Shown: positions 17,036-26,385, numbered from the stretch's first letter. The stretch: DNA of 64,000 nucleotides from Sphingomonas sp. R647 (GCF_020177055.1 NZ_JAIQXT010000003.1:1-64000); one strand, 5' to 3'. Numbers and translations are program-made. The notes: generated by a model not told the origin, from the sequence alone.

Positions 17036-18649
17036 ATGGATCGAATCTCGCGACGCAATCTGTTCGGCGGTGCTGGAGCGGCTATGCTGGCCCCCGCAAT
17101 CGCCACGTCCGCGCCGCTTGCCACGCGCGGCGATCGGGGCGTCGGGTTTGAAGGGCAGCGGTGCGCGGATCGCGGCGACGGCACCTTTCTGAACCCGATC
17201 CTGGCCGGCTCATATCCCGATCCGTCGATCCTGCGCGATGGCGAGGATTATTATCTGACCTTTTCCTCGTTCGAGGCCGATCCGGGCCTGATGATCTGGC
17301 ATTCGCGCGATCTGGTGAACTGGCGACCCTTTTCCGTCGCGTTGCCCGCGCCGCTCGGCTCGGTCTTTGCGGTGGACCTGATCAAGCATCAGGGTCGCTA
17401 CTACATCTATATTCCCTTCATTCCGACCGCCTGGTCGACCAGCGTGCGCGGCAGCGCGGCAATCTACGTCATCCATGCCGATCGGATCGATGGGCCGTGG
17501 AGCGCGCCGGTGGACACCGGAATTCGGGGTTATATCGATCCGGGCCACGCCGTCGGTGAAGACGGACGCCGCTACCTGTTCCTGTCTGCGGGCCACCGGG
17601 TTACGCTGTCGAACGACGGACTCAAGGCGGTCGGGCCGGTCGAGAAGGTTTATGACGGGTGGCGCTATCCCGATGACTGGGTGGTCGAAGCCTATGCGCT
17701 CGAAGGGCCAAAGATCTTCCGCCGCGGGGACTATTTTTATCTGGTCAGCGCGGTCGGGGGAACGGCGGGTCCGCCGACCGGCCATATGGTCATTGCTGCA
17801 CGATCGCGATCGATCCATGGCCCCTGGGAAAACTGTCCGCACAATCCGATCGTGCGCACCAAATCCGCGACCGAAGCGTGGTGGTCGCGTGGCCATGCCA
17901 GTTTAGTGCAGGGGCCGGCGAATGACTGGTGGATGGTGTATCACGGGTTCGAAAACGGCTTCCGCACCCTGGGGCGGCAGACCTTGCTCGATCGCGTGGA
18001 ATGGACCCCGGACGGCTGGTTTCGCGCCGTGGGGCGCGATCTGTCACGACCAATGGCGAAGCCCCGCGGGGGCCGTGCCCAGCCGCACGGCCTGCCCCGC
18101 TCCGATGAATTCAGCGTCTCCGCGCTCGGCACCCGCTGGACCTTCCACGCGCCGCAGAAGGACGAGGCAAAGCGCGCCGCCTTCGGTCCCGATGGACTGT
18201 TGCTCACAGCGCGGGGAAGCGGTCCGCATGACGGGTCGCCGCTGACGGGCGGCGCTGGCGATCGCAGCTATGAGGTGCAGGTCGATGTCGAGCTGGAGGG
18301 TACGGCGACGGGCGGGCTGTTGCTGTTCCTGTCGAGCCGACTCTTTCTGGGCATAGCCATCGATGGCGATCGCATGATCACCTATGGCGGCGGAGGGCAG
18401 CATCATTGGCGGGAAAAGGTGCCGCCCGCGCGGCGTATGTATCTGCGGCTCGAAAACCGCGAGCACATCGTCACCTTCCACTACAGCCTCGACGGGAAGA
18501 ACTGGATCCGGCATGGATTGCGGCTGGAAAGCTCGGGCTATAACCTCAACACTTCGGTGCCCGGACAGGGCGAAAGCCTGCGACCGGCGCTGTTCGCGTC
18601 GGGCGAAGGCGCGGTCCGGTTTCGCAATTACCGGTACCGCGCCATCTGA
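17036..18649 (+). CDS. Glycoside hydrolase family 43 enzyme, Tat-exported
   Basis: A 537-aa enzyme with a twin-arginine signal (SRRNLFGGAGAAML). The five-bladed propeller of GH43 shows all three catalytic acids: Asp62 in SYPDPSIL (base), Asp168 in GYIDPGH (pKa modulator) and Glu223 in ALEGPKI (acid). A C-terminal beta-sandwich (about 350-537, DEFSVSALGTRWTF to RFRNYRY) resembles the GH43_C2 type. Members are beta-xylosidases or alpha-arabinofuranosidases, removing pentoses from plant polysaccharides or glycosides in the periplasm. AGGAAA precedes the start. Last gene of the carrier/ThuA/GH43 set. Confidence 0.9.
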   Translation: MDRISRRNLFGGAGAAMLAPAIATSAPLATRGDRGVGFEGQRCADRGDGTFLNPILAGSYPDPSILRDGEDYYLTFSSFEADPGLMIWHSRDLVNWRPFSVALPAPLGSVFAVDLIKHQGRYYIYIPFIPTAWSTSVRGSAAIYVIHADRIDGPWSAPVDTGIRGYIDPGHAVGEDGRRYLFLSAGHRVTLSNDGLKAVGPVEKVYDGWRYPDDWVVEAYALEGPKIFRRGDYFYLVSAVGGTAGPPTGHMVIAARSRSIHGPWENCPHNPIVRTKSATEAWWSRGHASLVQGPANDWWMVYHGFENGFRTLGRQTLLDRVEWTPDGWFRAVGRDLSRPMAKPRGGRAQPHGLPRSDEFSVSALGTRWTFHAPQKDEAKRAAFGPDGLLLTARGSGPHDGSPLTGGAGDRSYEVQVDVELEGTATGGLLLFLSSRLFLGIAIDGDRMITYGGGGQHHWREKVPPARRMYLRLENREHIVTFHYSLDGKNWIRHGLRLESSGYNLNTSVPGQGESLRPALFASGEGAVRFRNYRYRAI

Positions 18650-18688
18650 CGGTCAGCAGGGGCGTCACGGCTCGGATCGACGGCTGCT

Positions 18689-19102
18689 TCAGAACTGCCG
18701 TCCCATTGTCTCCTCTGGCTTGGCGCGATGCGAGCGCGCCGCGAGGATGATCAGCAGTGCCAGCCCCGCCAGCATGGCGTTCTGGGGCAGCGCGGCGCTT
18801 TCCCCGCGCGCGATATGAACCAGTGCGGCGCACGCCTGATTGATGATGGCATAGAGCGCGGCACCAGCAGCGACCCGGCCCCGCGCGGGCCGGATCGCGC
18901 CGAAGATCAACAGCAGCGCAGCGGCCAGCAGTTCGCTGAGCCCGACCGCGCGTCCTAGCAGGTCGGGCAGGGCGGTTATCCAGGCGTGGTGCTGCTCAAG
19001 CACGGCGCGCGCGGCAAAGCTTTTGAAATAGCCGAAGAATCCGAATGCGGCGGCCAGCAGCAGCGCGGCACTACGTGCGAGAATCCGACGCCCGGACGCC
19101 AT
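18689..19102 (-). CDS. DoxX-like membrane protein
   Basis: A 137-aa (143 aa if started at 19120) four-helix inner-membrane protein of the DoxX kind: an N-terminal helix (ARSAALLLAAAFGFFGYFK), a LPDLLGRAVGLSELLAAALLLIF helix pair with the E-L-A-A pattern of DoxX, and two more helices. Such proteins have been linked with quinone or sulfur redox chemistry but function varies. It is divergent from the fusion remnant at 19246, and a copy of the regional dyad (19151-19166) lies between them, so it may belong to the same regulon. Confidence 0.75.
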   Translation of the reverse strand: MASGRRILARSAALLLAAAFGFFGYFKSFAARAVLEQHHAWITALPDLLGRAVGLSELLAAALLLIFGAIRPARGRVAAGAALYAIINQACAALVHIARGESAALPQNAMLAGLALLIILAARSHRAKPEETMGRQF

Positions 19103-19150
19103 GACAATCACTCTCCTCACACTTTCGAACTTGACCCGTTTGGCTCTTTA

Positions 19151-19166
19151 TAGAATGAAGGTTCTA
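19151..19166. promoter_or_regulatory. TAGAAT-N4-ATTCTA operator copy
   Basis: TAGAAT-GAAG-GTTCTA matches the dyad at 11 of 12 positions and is followed by ATTA, as at 31631. It lies between the DoxX gene and the operon beginning at 19246. TTGACC (19131-19136) upstream may be part of a promoter. Confidence 0.6.
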
Positions 19167-19245
19167 ATTAAGAAGGGCGGTGGCCGCAAGCGCCGCGCCG
19201 AAGATGAGAGCGGCCAGGCCGCACGCAAACAATGCGAGAGGGTCG

Positions 19246-19722
19246 ATGGGCAAGATCAAGCGGGGCGTGAGCCTCTACAGCTATCAGAACGAGACGTTTC
19301 AGGGGAAAATGACCCTGGAGGATTGTATCCGCACCAGCGCCGAATTCGGCGCGCACGGGATCGAGATCATCGGCGAGCAGAGCTTCTGGGGCTGGCCCGA
19401 GGTCGGGGTCGAGGATGCCGCGATCGACAACTGGCACCAACTGATCGCCAAATATGACTGCGTGCCTAGCGTGGACGGCGAGAAGATCGCGCGCGAGGAT
19501 GTGCGCTTCTCCGTCCGCGGCAAGACTTATGCGCTCGACGAGATGGAAACCGTCTATGACGACCGCTGGAATTTCGGCGAGAAGGCGCGGATCATCGCGC
19601 TGAAGCCGGGCGGCCGCGCTCCGGGCAACCATCGGATCGAGTTCGCCGTGCGGATGCGCGTGTCCTATCTGCCCTTCGTCCCGACGACCAAGGACAGCAA
19701 GGAACTAGCGCTTGCCGCCTGA
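19246..19722 (+). CDS. C-glycoside deglycosidase alpha/beta fusion remnant
   Basis: A 158-aa open frame made of two unrelated pieces. Residues 1-70 (KIKRGVSLYSYQNETF, MTLEDCIRTSAEFGAHGIEI, WPEV, WHQLIAKY) match the N-terminus of the TIM-barrel protein encoded at 53031-54029. Residues about 73-158 (VDGEKIAREDVRF, LDEMETVYDDRWNFG, RMRVSYLPF) match residues 45-129 of the DUF6379 protein encoded at 52642-53031. In that locus the two genes are adjacent and overlapping in this order, so one deletion from codon 70 of alpha to codon 45 of beta would give this chimera. The barrel catalytic and metal residues are gone, so enzyme activity is unlikely. It is first in an operon with GH3. Confidence 0.8.
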   Translation: MGKIKRGVSLYSYQNETFQGKMTLEDCIRTSAEFGAHGIEIIGEQSFWGWPEVGVEDAAIDNWHQLIAKYDCVPSVDGEKIAREDVRFSVRGKTYALDEMETVYDDRWNFGEKARIIALKPGGRAPGNHRIEFAVRMRVSYLPFVPTTKDSKELALAA

Positions 19723-19800
19723 CCCCATGCGGGCGGTGGCGGCATCGCGCCCCGCCGCCCGCCTGCCGTGCGTCCGCGCGCGGCGCAACGGATTGCATTC

Positions 19801-22191
19801 ATGACAGATCTGACTCTCGATCAGGCCGCTTCGCTGACTGCTGGTGGTGCCATGTGGTCGTCGGTGGCGATCCCCGCAGCGGGGATCCCAAGCTTCACGA
19901 TGAGCGACGGCCCGATGGGCATCGCGAGCGGCAAGGTCGACGAGCGCGACATTGCGCGCCTGTCTCCCTGCGCCACCGCGCTGGGCGCGAGCTGGGACGT
20001 CGATCTTGCGCGGCGCATCGGCACGCTGGTTGGGCAGGAGGCGGTCGGGCGCGGTGTCGATGCGGTGCTCGCCCCCAACATCAATCTGGCGCGCAGTCCG
20101 CTGGCCGGGCGCGCGTTCGAATATTTCTCCGAAGACCCGCTGCTGGCCGGCATTCTCGGTGCAAGCTGGATCACCGGGCTGCAATCCACCGGCACCGCAT
20201 CGGTCGCCAAGCATCTCGTCTGCAACGACAGCGAGACCGACCGCGACACGGTCGATGTCCGCGTCGACGAGCGGACGTTGCGCGAAGTCTATCTGCTGCC
20301 GTTCGAATTCGCGGCGGAGGCCGGGTGCGCGGGCATGCTCGCCGCCTATAACCGCGTGAATGGATTGCACTGCGCCGAGCAGCATCATGTGCTGACGACA
20401 GTGGTGAAGGGCGAGTGGGGCTATCGCGGCGCGATCATGAGCGACTGGTTCGGCACGCATTCGACCGAGCCGACGCTAAATGCCGGCCTCGACCTCGAAA
20501 TGCCCGGCCCCGCACGCTTTCTGGGAGCAAAGTCGGAGGCAGCGGTCGCGGCGGGGAAGGTTGCGCGCGCGCGGATCGACGATGCGGCGGCACGGGTCAC
20601 CGGACTCGCACGCCGCGCGACCGGCGCGAAACAATCGCCGCTGAGCGATGCCGATATCGACGCGCTGCTGGTCGAGGCGGCGGCGGCGGGCTTTGTCCTG
20701 CTGCGCAATGAAGGCGATCTGCTCCCGCTCGTACCGGAAGCGATCGGCACGCTGGCGGTGATCGGCCCCAATGCCGCGGCACCCTGTTTCCAGGGTGGCA
20801 CCTTCGCCAAGATTTCGGTCTCGCCCGATTTGGCATCACCGGTCGATGCGATCCGCAGGCGCTTTGGCGGCGCCCGCGAAATCCTGTTCGAGCCGGGCGT
20901 CGATCCCGCGCCGCGCCTGCCGGGCATGCCGGTGCGCCCTGCGCGCGATCTGGGCGATGGCGCGACGCGCGGCATGACGGTCGAGTATTTCGAGAGTCGC
21001 GATTGCAGCGGCACGCCGCTGTCGCGCGAGACGCGCGACACCAATTCGCTGGTGTGGTTCGTCGGCGTGCATGACCAGGCGCGCTTTGCGGCAGGCGGAT
21101 CGATCCGTGCGAGCGGCGTGTTCACGCCGACCCGCGACGGCGTCCACCGCTTCCATCTCGGTGCCACCGGCGTCTCGCGCATGCGGGTTGACGGTGAAGA
21201 GATTGTTGCGACGACCGAATGCCCGCCGGGTGACGTGATGGGCGTGCTCAAGGCCGGGGATTCGGTGATCGCCGAACGCGCGCTGATCGCCGGAAAACCG
21301 GTGGAGGTCGTGGTCGAATTCAGCTTCGACCCCGCGCGCGTCCACGGCCTGTGGTACGGCATCCGCGCGCCGGGCAGCCGCGAGGGACTGCTCGCCGCCG
21401 CAGAAGCCGCCGCGCGGCGCGCCGATGCGGTGGTGCTGATGGTCGGCGAAACGTCTGACTCCAGCGTGGAGAGCAAGGACCGTCCTGACACGAAGCTTGC
21501 CGCCGACCAGATCGAGCTGATCGAGCGCGTGACCGCGGCCAATCCGCGCACCGTCATCGTCGCCAATGTCGGCCATGCCTACGACACTGCGTGGGAAGAG
21601 CGCGCCGCCGCGCTGATCAGTGCCTGGTATCCGGGCGAGGGTTTTGCCGAGGCGATCGCGCAGGTGCTCGCCGGCGATCGCGAGCCGGGCGGTCGAATGC
21701 CGGTGGTGATTGCGCGCAATGAGGGCGACTATCCCGGCTATGCGCTGAAGCCTGATGCCGATGGGCAATTGCCGTATCGCGACGGGGTCCGCTTCGGCCA
21801 TCGCGGCATCATCGCAGCCGGGCTGCGCGCACGGCATACGCTGGGTGAGGGCATGGGCTATGCCCGGTTCGCGTGGAGCGATGCGGCGGTCGAGGATGGC
21901 GCGATTGTCGTCACCGTGCGCAACATCGCCGAACGCGCCGGGAGCGATGTGGTCCAGCTGTATCGCAATACGCCCGAGGTTGCGCTGGTCGGCTTTGCCA
22001 AGGTCATGCTGCAACCTGGCGAATCGCAACGCGTGCGCATTCCGCTGGTCCGACGACGGTTCCAGCGCTGGGGCGACGGCGGGTGGGCCGATATCGGCGA
22101 TGCGGTGGCGGTTCGCGTTGCGCGGACAGCCGAAGACGCCGGGTTGGCGCTGACGGTGGACGTCGCCGCGATAGCTGGCACCGGTCTGTAA
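19801..22191 (+). CDS. Glycoside hydrolase family 3 beta-glucosidase with PA14 domain
   Basis: A 796-aa enzyme (start MTDLTLDQ). The N-terminal GH3 barrel contains KHLVCNDSE and the nucleophile Asp215 in IMSDWFGTH. The second domain follows, interrupted by a PA14-like insertion (about residues 390-530: GMTVEYFESRDCSG, GVFTPTRDGVHRF, GATGVSRMRVDGE). The probable acid/base Glu557 lies in VESKDR. A C-terminal fibronectin-like domain ends the protein. No signal peptide is visible, so it should act in the cytoplasm on imported glycosides, releasing glucose. PA14-bearing GH3 enzymes often take aryl or short beta-glucosides. Operon with the dehydrogenase, isomerase and carrier that follow. Confidence 0.93.
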   Translation: MTDLTLDQAASLTAGGAMWSSVAIPAAGIPSFTMSDGPMGIASGKVDERDIARLSPCATALGASWDVDLARRIGTLVGQEAVGRGVDAVLAPNINLARSPLAGRAFEYFSEDPLLAGILGASWITGLQSTGTASVAKHLVCNDSETDRDTVDVRVDERTLREVYLLPFEFAAEAGCAGMLAAYNRVNGLHCAEQHHVLTTVVKGEWGYRGAIMSDWFGTHSTEPTLNAGLDLEMPGPARFLGAKSEAAVAAGKVARARIDDAAARVTGLARRATGAKQSPLSDADIDALLVEAAAAGFVLLRNEGDLLPLVPEAIGTLAVIGPNAAAPCFQGGTFAKISVSPDLASPVDAIRRRFGGAREILFEPGVDPAPRLPGMPVRPARDLGDGATRGMTVEYFESRDCSGTPLSRETRDTNSLVWFVGVHDQARFAAGGSIRASGVFTPTRDGVHRFHLGATGVSRMRVDGEEIVATTECPPGDVMGVLKAGDSVIAERALIAGKPVEVVVEFSFDPARVHGLWYGIRAPGSREGLLAAAEAAARRADAVVLMVGETSDSSVESKDRPDTKLAADQIELIERVTAANPRTVIVANVGHAYDTAWEERAAALISAWYPGEGFAEAIAQVLAGDREPGGRMPVVIARNEGDYPGYALKPDADGQLPYRDGVRFGHRGIIAAGLRARHTLGEGMGYARFAWSDAAVEDGAIVVTVRNIAERAGSDVVQLYRNTPEVALVGFAKVMLQPGESQRVRIPLVRRRFQRWGDGGWADIGDAVAVRVARTAEDAGLALTVDVAAIAGTGL

Positions 22192-22204
22192 CGGGAGGGG
22201 GCGA

Positions 22205-23317
22205 ATGCGGCTGCGGATGGGAATGATCGGCGGCGGGCCGGGGGCGTTTATCGGCCCGATCCACCGTATCGCGGCCGAGCTGGACCGCGAGATCGAGCTG
22301 GTCGCGGGGGTGTTCAGCAGCGATGCCGGTCGCTCGCGCGCGGCTGCAGCGGATTATCGGATTGATCCGGATCGCGCCTATCCCGATCTCGCCACGATGT
22401 TCGCCGCCGAGGCTGCCCGCCCGGACGGAATCGATTTCGTGTCGATCGTGAGCCCCAACCATCACCATCTGCCCGCCGCGCGCGCCGCGCTCGCGGCTGG
22501 CGTCGCGGTAATGAGCGACAAGCCGATGACCGCATCGCTCGCCGAGGCACGCGAGCTCGCCGATCTCGTCGCTCAGGCGGGGCGGCCCTATGCGCTGACC
22601 TATACCTATTCGGGCTATCCTTTGGTGCGGGAGGCGCGGGCGCGGGTCGCCGCGGGTACGATCGGCACGGTGCGCAAGGTGGTCGTGGAGTATCCGCAGG
22701 GCTGGCTCGCCGGTCCCGCAGAGGGAAAACAGGCCGAATGGCGCGTCGATCCGGCGCGCTCGGGCGCGGGCGGATGCATCGGCGATATCGGGGTTCACGC
22801 CTTTCAGCTCGCCGAGTTCGTCACAGGGCTACGCGTCACGCGGCTGCTCGCCGATCTGGCGGCGGTGGTGCCGGGACGTGCGCTGGACGACGACTGCTCG
22901 ATCCTGCTGCGCTTCGACAATGGCGCGCGCGGCGTGCTGCTCGCGTCGCAGATCGAGGTGGGGGAGCTCAACGGGCTGCGCATCCGCGTCTATGGCGACA
23001 AGGGCGGGCTGGTGTGGCGGCAGGAGACGCCCAACGATCTGACGCTGCACGGCATTGACGGGCGGACCGAGATCGTCCGCGCCGGCGATGCCGCGCTCGG
23101 TGCCGATGCCCGCGCGCGCAGCCGCACCCCGGGCGGGCATCCCGAGGGGTATCTGGAGGCCTTCGCCAATTTGTACCGCGACTTTGCGGCGCAGTTGCGT
23201 GGCGAGGCCGCGCCGCTGCTGCCCGACGCGGCCGAAGGACTGCGCGGCATGGCGTTCATCGAGGCCGCCGTGACCGCCAGCCGCGATGAAGCTGGCTGGG
23301 TCGATCTGACGATTTGA
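22205..23317 (+). CDS. Gfo/Idh/MocA-family oxidoreductase
   Basis: A 370-aa NAD(P)-dependent sugar dehydrogenase. The Rossmann start RMGMIGGGPGAFIGPIHR, the VSIVSPNHHHLPAARAALAAG segment and MSDKPMTASLAEA (catalytic-Lys region, with DKP in place of the usual EKP) define the family. The C-terminal half carries GGCIGDIGVHAFQLAEFVTG, which includes the substrate-binding D-x-x-x-H. It may oxidise a sugar or glycoside hydroxyl, possibly at C3, as Gfo/Idh/MocA members of C-glycoside pathways do. A strong GGGAGGGGG site precedes it. It is 13 bases behind GH3 and 10 bases ahead of a sugar isomerase-like gene. Confidence 0.92.
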   Translation: MRLRMGMIGGGPGAFIGPIHRIAAELDREIELVAGVFSSDAGRSRAAAADYRIDPDRAYPDLATMFAAEAARPDGIDFVSIVSPNHHHLPAARAALAAGVAVMSDKPMTASLAEARELADLVAQAGRPYALTYTYSGYPLVREARARVAAGTIGTVRKVVVEYPQGWLAGPAEGKQAEWRVDPARSGAGGCIGDIGVHAFQLAEFVTGLRVTRLLADLAAVVPGRALDDDCSILLRFDNGARGVLLASQIEVGELNGLRIRVYGDKGGLVWRQETPNDLTLHGIDGRTEIVRAGDAALGADARARSRTPGGHPEGYLEAFANLYRDFAAQLRGEAAPLLPDAAEGLRGMAFIEAAVTASRDEAGWVDLTI

Positions 23318-23327
23318 GGAGAGCGCG

Positions 23328-24383
23328 ATGAAGACGTTGAAGGGGCCGGGCATCTTCCTCGCCCAATTTGCGGGCGATGCCGCGCCGTTCAATTCGCTCG
23401 ACAGCATCGCGGCCTGGGTCGCCTCGCTCGGCTACAAGGGCATCCAGATTCCGAGCTGGGACAAGCGCCTGTTCGATCTGGATCGCGCAGCGGAGAGCCA
23501 GGATTATTGCGACGAAGTGACGGGCATCGCTGCGGCGCACGGCCTAGCCATCACCGAGCTGTCGACGCATCTTCAGGGTCAGCTGGTTGCGGTCCACCCA
23601 GCCTATGACGCCCAGTTTGACGGGTTCGCGGCCGAGCATGTGCGCGGCAATCCGGTGGCGCGGCAAGAATGGGCGGTGGATCAGGTGAAGAAGGCGGCGA
23701 CTGCCAGCCGGCGCCTTGGCCTCACCGCCCACGCCAGCTTCTCGGGCGCGCTGGCCTGGCCCTATGTCTATCCCTGGCCGCAGCGCCCGGCCGGCCTGAT
23801 CGAGGATGCGTTCGACGAACTGGCGCGCCGGTGGAAACCGATCCTCGACCATTTCGACCATGAGGGCGTCGATATCGGCTATGAGATCCACCCGGGCGAG
23901 GACCTGCACGACGGCGTGACGTTCGAGATGTTCCTCGAGCGTGTCGGCAATCATGCGCGCGCCAACATCCTCTACGACCCCAGCCATTTCGTGCTGCAAC
24001 AGCTCGATTATCTGGCGTTCATCGACATCTATCGCGACCGCATCAAATGCTTCCACGTCAAGGATGCCGAATTCCGGCCGACCGGGCGGGCAGGGGTCTA
24101 CGGCGGATACCAGAGCTGGGTCGACCGTCCGGGCCGCTTCCGCTCGCTCGGCGATGGGCAGGTCGATTTCACAGCGATCTTTTCCAAGATGGCGGCGAAT
24201 GATTTCAACGGCTGGGCGGTGCTCGAATGGGAGTGCGCGCTCAAGCATCCGGAACAGGGCGCAGCCGAAGGGGCGCCGTTCATCGACCGCCACATCATCC
24301 GCGTCACTGAACATGCGTTCGACGATTTCGCCGCAGGTGGGGCGGATCGCGACCTGAACAAGCGCATCATGGGGATCAGCTGA
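23328..24383 (+). CDS. Sugar phosphate isomerase/epimerase-like TIM-barrel protein
   Basis: A 351-aa AP-endonuclease-2-type TIM barrel. Metal-site residues are visible in GYEIHPGEDLHDG (Glu and His), NILYDPSHFVLQ (Asp and His), CFHVKDAEF (His) and VLEWECA (Glu). Relatives isomerise or epimerise keto-sugars, or split 3-keto-glycosides. It is tightly coupled to the Gfo/Idh/MocA gene upstream (10 bases) and to the carrier downstream (TGATG stop/start overlap), so it probably acts on that dehydrogenase's product. The GAGGAGAGCGCG leader is a good ribosome binding site. Confidence 0.9.
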   Translation: MKTLKGPGIFLAQFAGDAAPFNSLDSIAAWVASLGYKGIQIPSWDKRLFDLDRAAESQDYCDEVTGIAAAHGLAITELSTHLQGQLVAVHPAYDAQFDGFAAEHVRGNPVARQEWAVDQVKKAATASRRLGLTAHASFSGALAWPYVYPWPQRPAGLIEDAFDELARRWKPILDHFDHEGVDIGYEIHPGEDLHDGVTFEMFLERVGNHARANILYDPSHFVLQQLDYLAFIDIYRDRIKCFHVKDAEFRPTGRAGVYGGYQSWVDRPGRFRSLGDGQVDFTAIFSKMAANDFNGWAVLEWECALKHPEQGAAEGAPFIDRHIIRVTEHAFDDFAAGGADRDLNKRIMGIS

Positions 24384-25852
24384 TGACGGTGGCCGAGCGT
24401 GCAGGGACCTTGCCGCCGCTCGGCTGGCCGACCCGCTTCGCCTTCATGGCGTGTGCCATGCCGGAGCTGATCAAGAGCTTCGCATGGGACGCCTTCGTAT
24501 TGTTCTTCTATGCGCAGGTCGTCGGGCTCGACGGCATGTTGCTGGGTGCCGCGCTGGCGATCATCCTCGTCTTCGATGCGGTCGCCGATCCCTATATTGG
24601 CGCGCTGTCCGACCGGATGGACAGCGCCCCGCTCGGGCGTCGCCACACCTTGATGGCCGCCGCGGTGGTGCCGTTCGCCGTGGGCATTGCGATGGTGTTC
24701 CGCGTGCCGGGCGGACTTGAGCAATGGCAGATCTTTGCCTGGCTGCTCGGCTTCGGGCTGCTCGCGCGCGTAGGCATTTCGTTCTGGACCGTGCCCGCCT
24801 ACGCGATGGGCGGCGAGCTGACGCGCGAGAGCGGGGAGCGCAACATCGTCGCGGTCATGCGCAACATGGGCAATCAGCTGGCGATCCTGACCGTTCCCTA
24901 TGCCGCGTTCGCCTGGTTCTTCGTCCCAGGCGGCGGGTTCAGCAAGCCGCAGCTCAATCCTGCGCCCTATCCAGATTTTTGCTTGTTCATTGCCATTTGC
25001 GGCGCGGCGCTGATGATCATCGGCCTGCTCGGCACGCGCGCGCGGATGCGGGCGGTGGAGCAGCTGGACCGCAGCGTGGCGAGCGAAGCGCCCGAAACGT
25101 TGCCGCAATTGTTCCGGCGGCTGGTCGCGGCGATCCGCACCACGCCCAATGTCGGGCTGTTGCTGCTGGTCGCCTTGCTGGTGCTGTTCACAAATTCGGT
25201 GGTGAACCAGCTGACGTTGCACCTCGCCACCTATTTCTGGCAGCTCGACGGCAACTGGACGCCGCGCCTGCTGATCGCCGGGGTGATCGGTTCGCTCGTC
25301 GCCATGTTCCTCGCGCCCGCCTGGATGAAGCTGGTCGGTACGCGCACGGCGATGATCTCGGGCCTGGCGGTGTTCTTCGTGCTGCAGGCGGGTGCGGTGC
25401 TGCTGCCGCTGCTCGGCCTGTCACCACTACCCGCGACCGCCGCGATCGGGGCGTTCGTGTTCGCGTTTCGCGTGCTCGGCGGGGTCGCCTACGGCCTGTA
25501 TGTCGTGCCGTTCAACGCCGTAACCTATGATATCGGCGACGAGCATGAGGCGAATACCGGCAAGCCGCAACAGGGGCTGGTCGCGAGCTTCATGTTCATC
25601 GGACTTCAGGTCGGCAGCGGGCTGGTCGCGCTGTTCGCCGGGTCGTTCCTCGGCATCATCGACTTTCCCGCCGGGCTGCCGGTCGATCAGATGCCGCAGG
25701 ACAAGGTGCGCGCGCTCGCCTGGTTCGTTACCGCGCTGATCGTGATCGCGGGCGCGGCGATGGCGTGGCTGGTCGGGCGGTTCGACGTGTCGGCGGAAAA
25801 GCAGTCGGCGATTCGCGAGAAGCTCGCCGCACTGCGGTCGGGGCGTGACTAG
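24383..25852 (+). CDS. MFS transporter, GPH sugar:cation symporter type
   Basis: A 489-aa, 12-helix carrier. AFVLFFYAQVVGLDGMLLG, the DAVADPYIGALSDRMDSAPLGRRH loop and KPQQGLVASFMFIGLQVG fit the GPH branch. It overlaps the isomerase stop codon by one base, so it ends the operon 19246-25852. Its likely role is uptake of the glycoside handled by GH3 and the dehydrogenase. Its stop codon overlaps the convergent stop of the gene at 25849. Confidence 0.9.
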   Translation: MTVAERAGTLPPLGWPTRFAFMACAMPELIKSFAWDAFVLFFYAQVVGLDGMLLGAALAIILVFDAVADPYIGALSDRMDSAPLGRRHTLMAAAVVPFAVGIAMVFRVPGGLEQWQIFAWLLGFGLLARVGISFWTVPAYAMGGELTRESGERNIVAVMRNMGNQLAILTVPYAAFAWFFVPGGGFSKPQLNPAPYPDFCLFIAICGAALMIIGLLGTRARMRAVEQLDRSVASEAPETLPQLFRRLVAAIRTTPNVGLLLLVALLVLFTNSVVNQLTLHLATYFWQLDGNWTPRLLIAGVIGSLVAMFLAPAWMKLVGTRTAMISGLAVFFVLQAGAVLLPLLGLSPLPATAAIGAFVFAFRVLGGVAYGLYVVPFNAVTYDIGDEHEANTGKPQQGLVASFMFIGLQVGSGLVALFAGSFLGIIDFPAGLPVDQMPQDKVRALAWFVTALIVIAGAAMAWLVGRFDVSAEKQSAIREKLAALRSGRD

Positions 25853-26385
25853 TCCAAGTCAGCGAAGCCAGCCCCAGCGCCGTAGAAGCGGATCGTCCCG
25901 TCGCGCTCCGGCGCAGTGACCCCGACGCACAGCTGCACCCCGAAGCGCAGCGGCAGCAGGGGGGCGAACGCGATCGTCGTCAATCGCCGCGCCGACGCCG
26001 GATAGTATTGCCGCCATTGCTCGGGCGGGTCGAACGGCACAGCCACGCTATCCGGCTCGGTCTCGCGCTCGGTCAGGGGAATGCGGTCCATCCCGCCATG
26101 CTGCAGCACCAGCCAGTGGATGCGTGCGCCATCGGTGACCTCCCACAGCAGTGAGACCTCGGCCAGTGCCTGTTGCCGCCCATCGCGCAGGATCGAGGTG
26201 GGCAAAGGAAAGTGGAACCACGCCTCACGCCCGGCGCGCAGACGAAAGCTGGAGAAGAAGCCGCGATGCCAGCCGAACCCGTCCGACCAGTCCGCGCCAT
26301 CGACCGGCGCGAAATAGTCGGTCCCGCGCTCCTGCGGCACCACGGCGGCAGCGGGCAGCCAGATGCGGTTCGCAATCACGCCCAT
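25849..26385 (-). CDS. Conserved-looking hypothetical protein beside a redoxin
   Basis: A 178-aa protein (start MGVIANRIWLPA, with GAGGGG 11 bases upstream; an ATG 8 codons earlier is also possible). No signal peptide or membrane helix. It is rich in aromatic residues and predicted beta strands (GFGWHRGFFSSFRLRAG, EVSLLWEVTDG, IHWLVLQHGG), suggesting an all-beta fold. I do not recognise the family. It follows the thioredoxin-like gene, overlapping its end, so the two are translated together and may cooperate. They share the divergent promoter region with the GMC dehydrogenase genes. Confidence 0.7.
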   Translation of the reverse strand: MGVIANRIWLPAAAVVPQERGTDYFAPVDGADWSDGFGWHRGFFSSFRLRAGREAWFHFPLPTSILRDGRQQALAEVSLLWEVTDGARIHWLVLQHGGMDRIPLTERETEPDSVAVPFDPPEQWRQYYPASARRLTTIAFAPLLPLRFGVQLCVGVTAPERDGTIRFYGAGAGFADLD

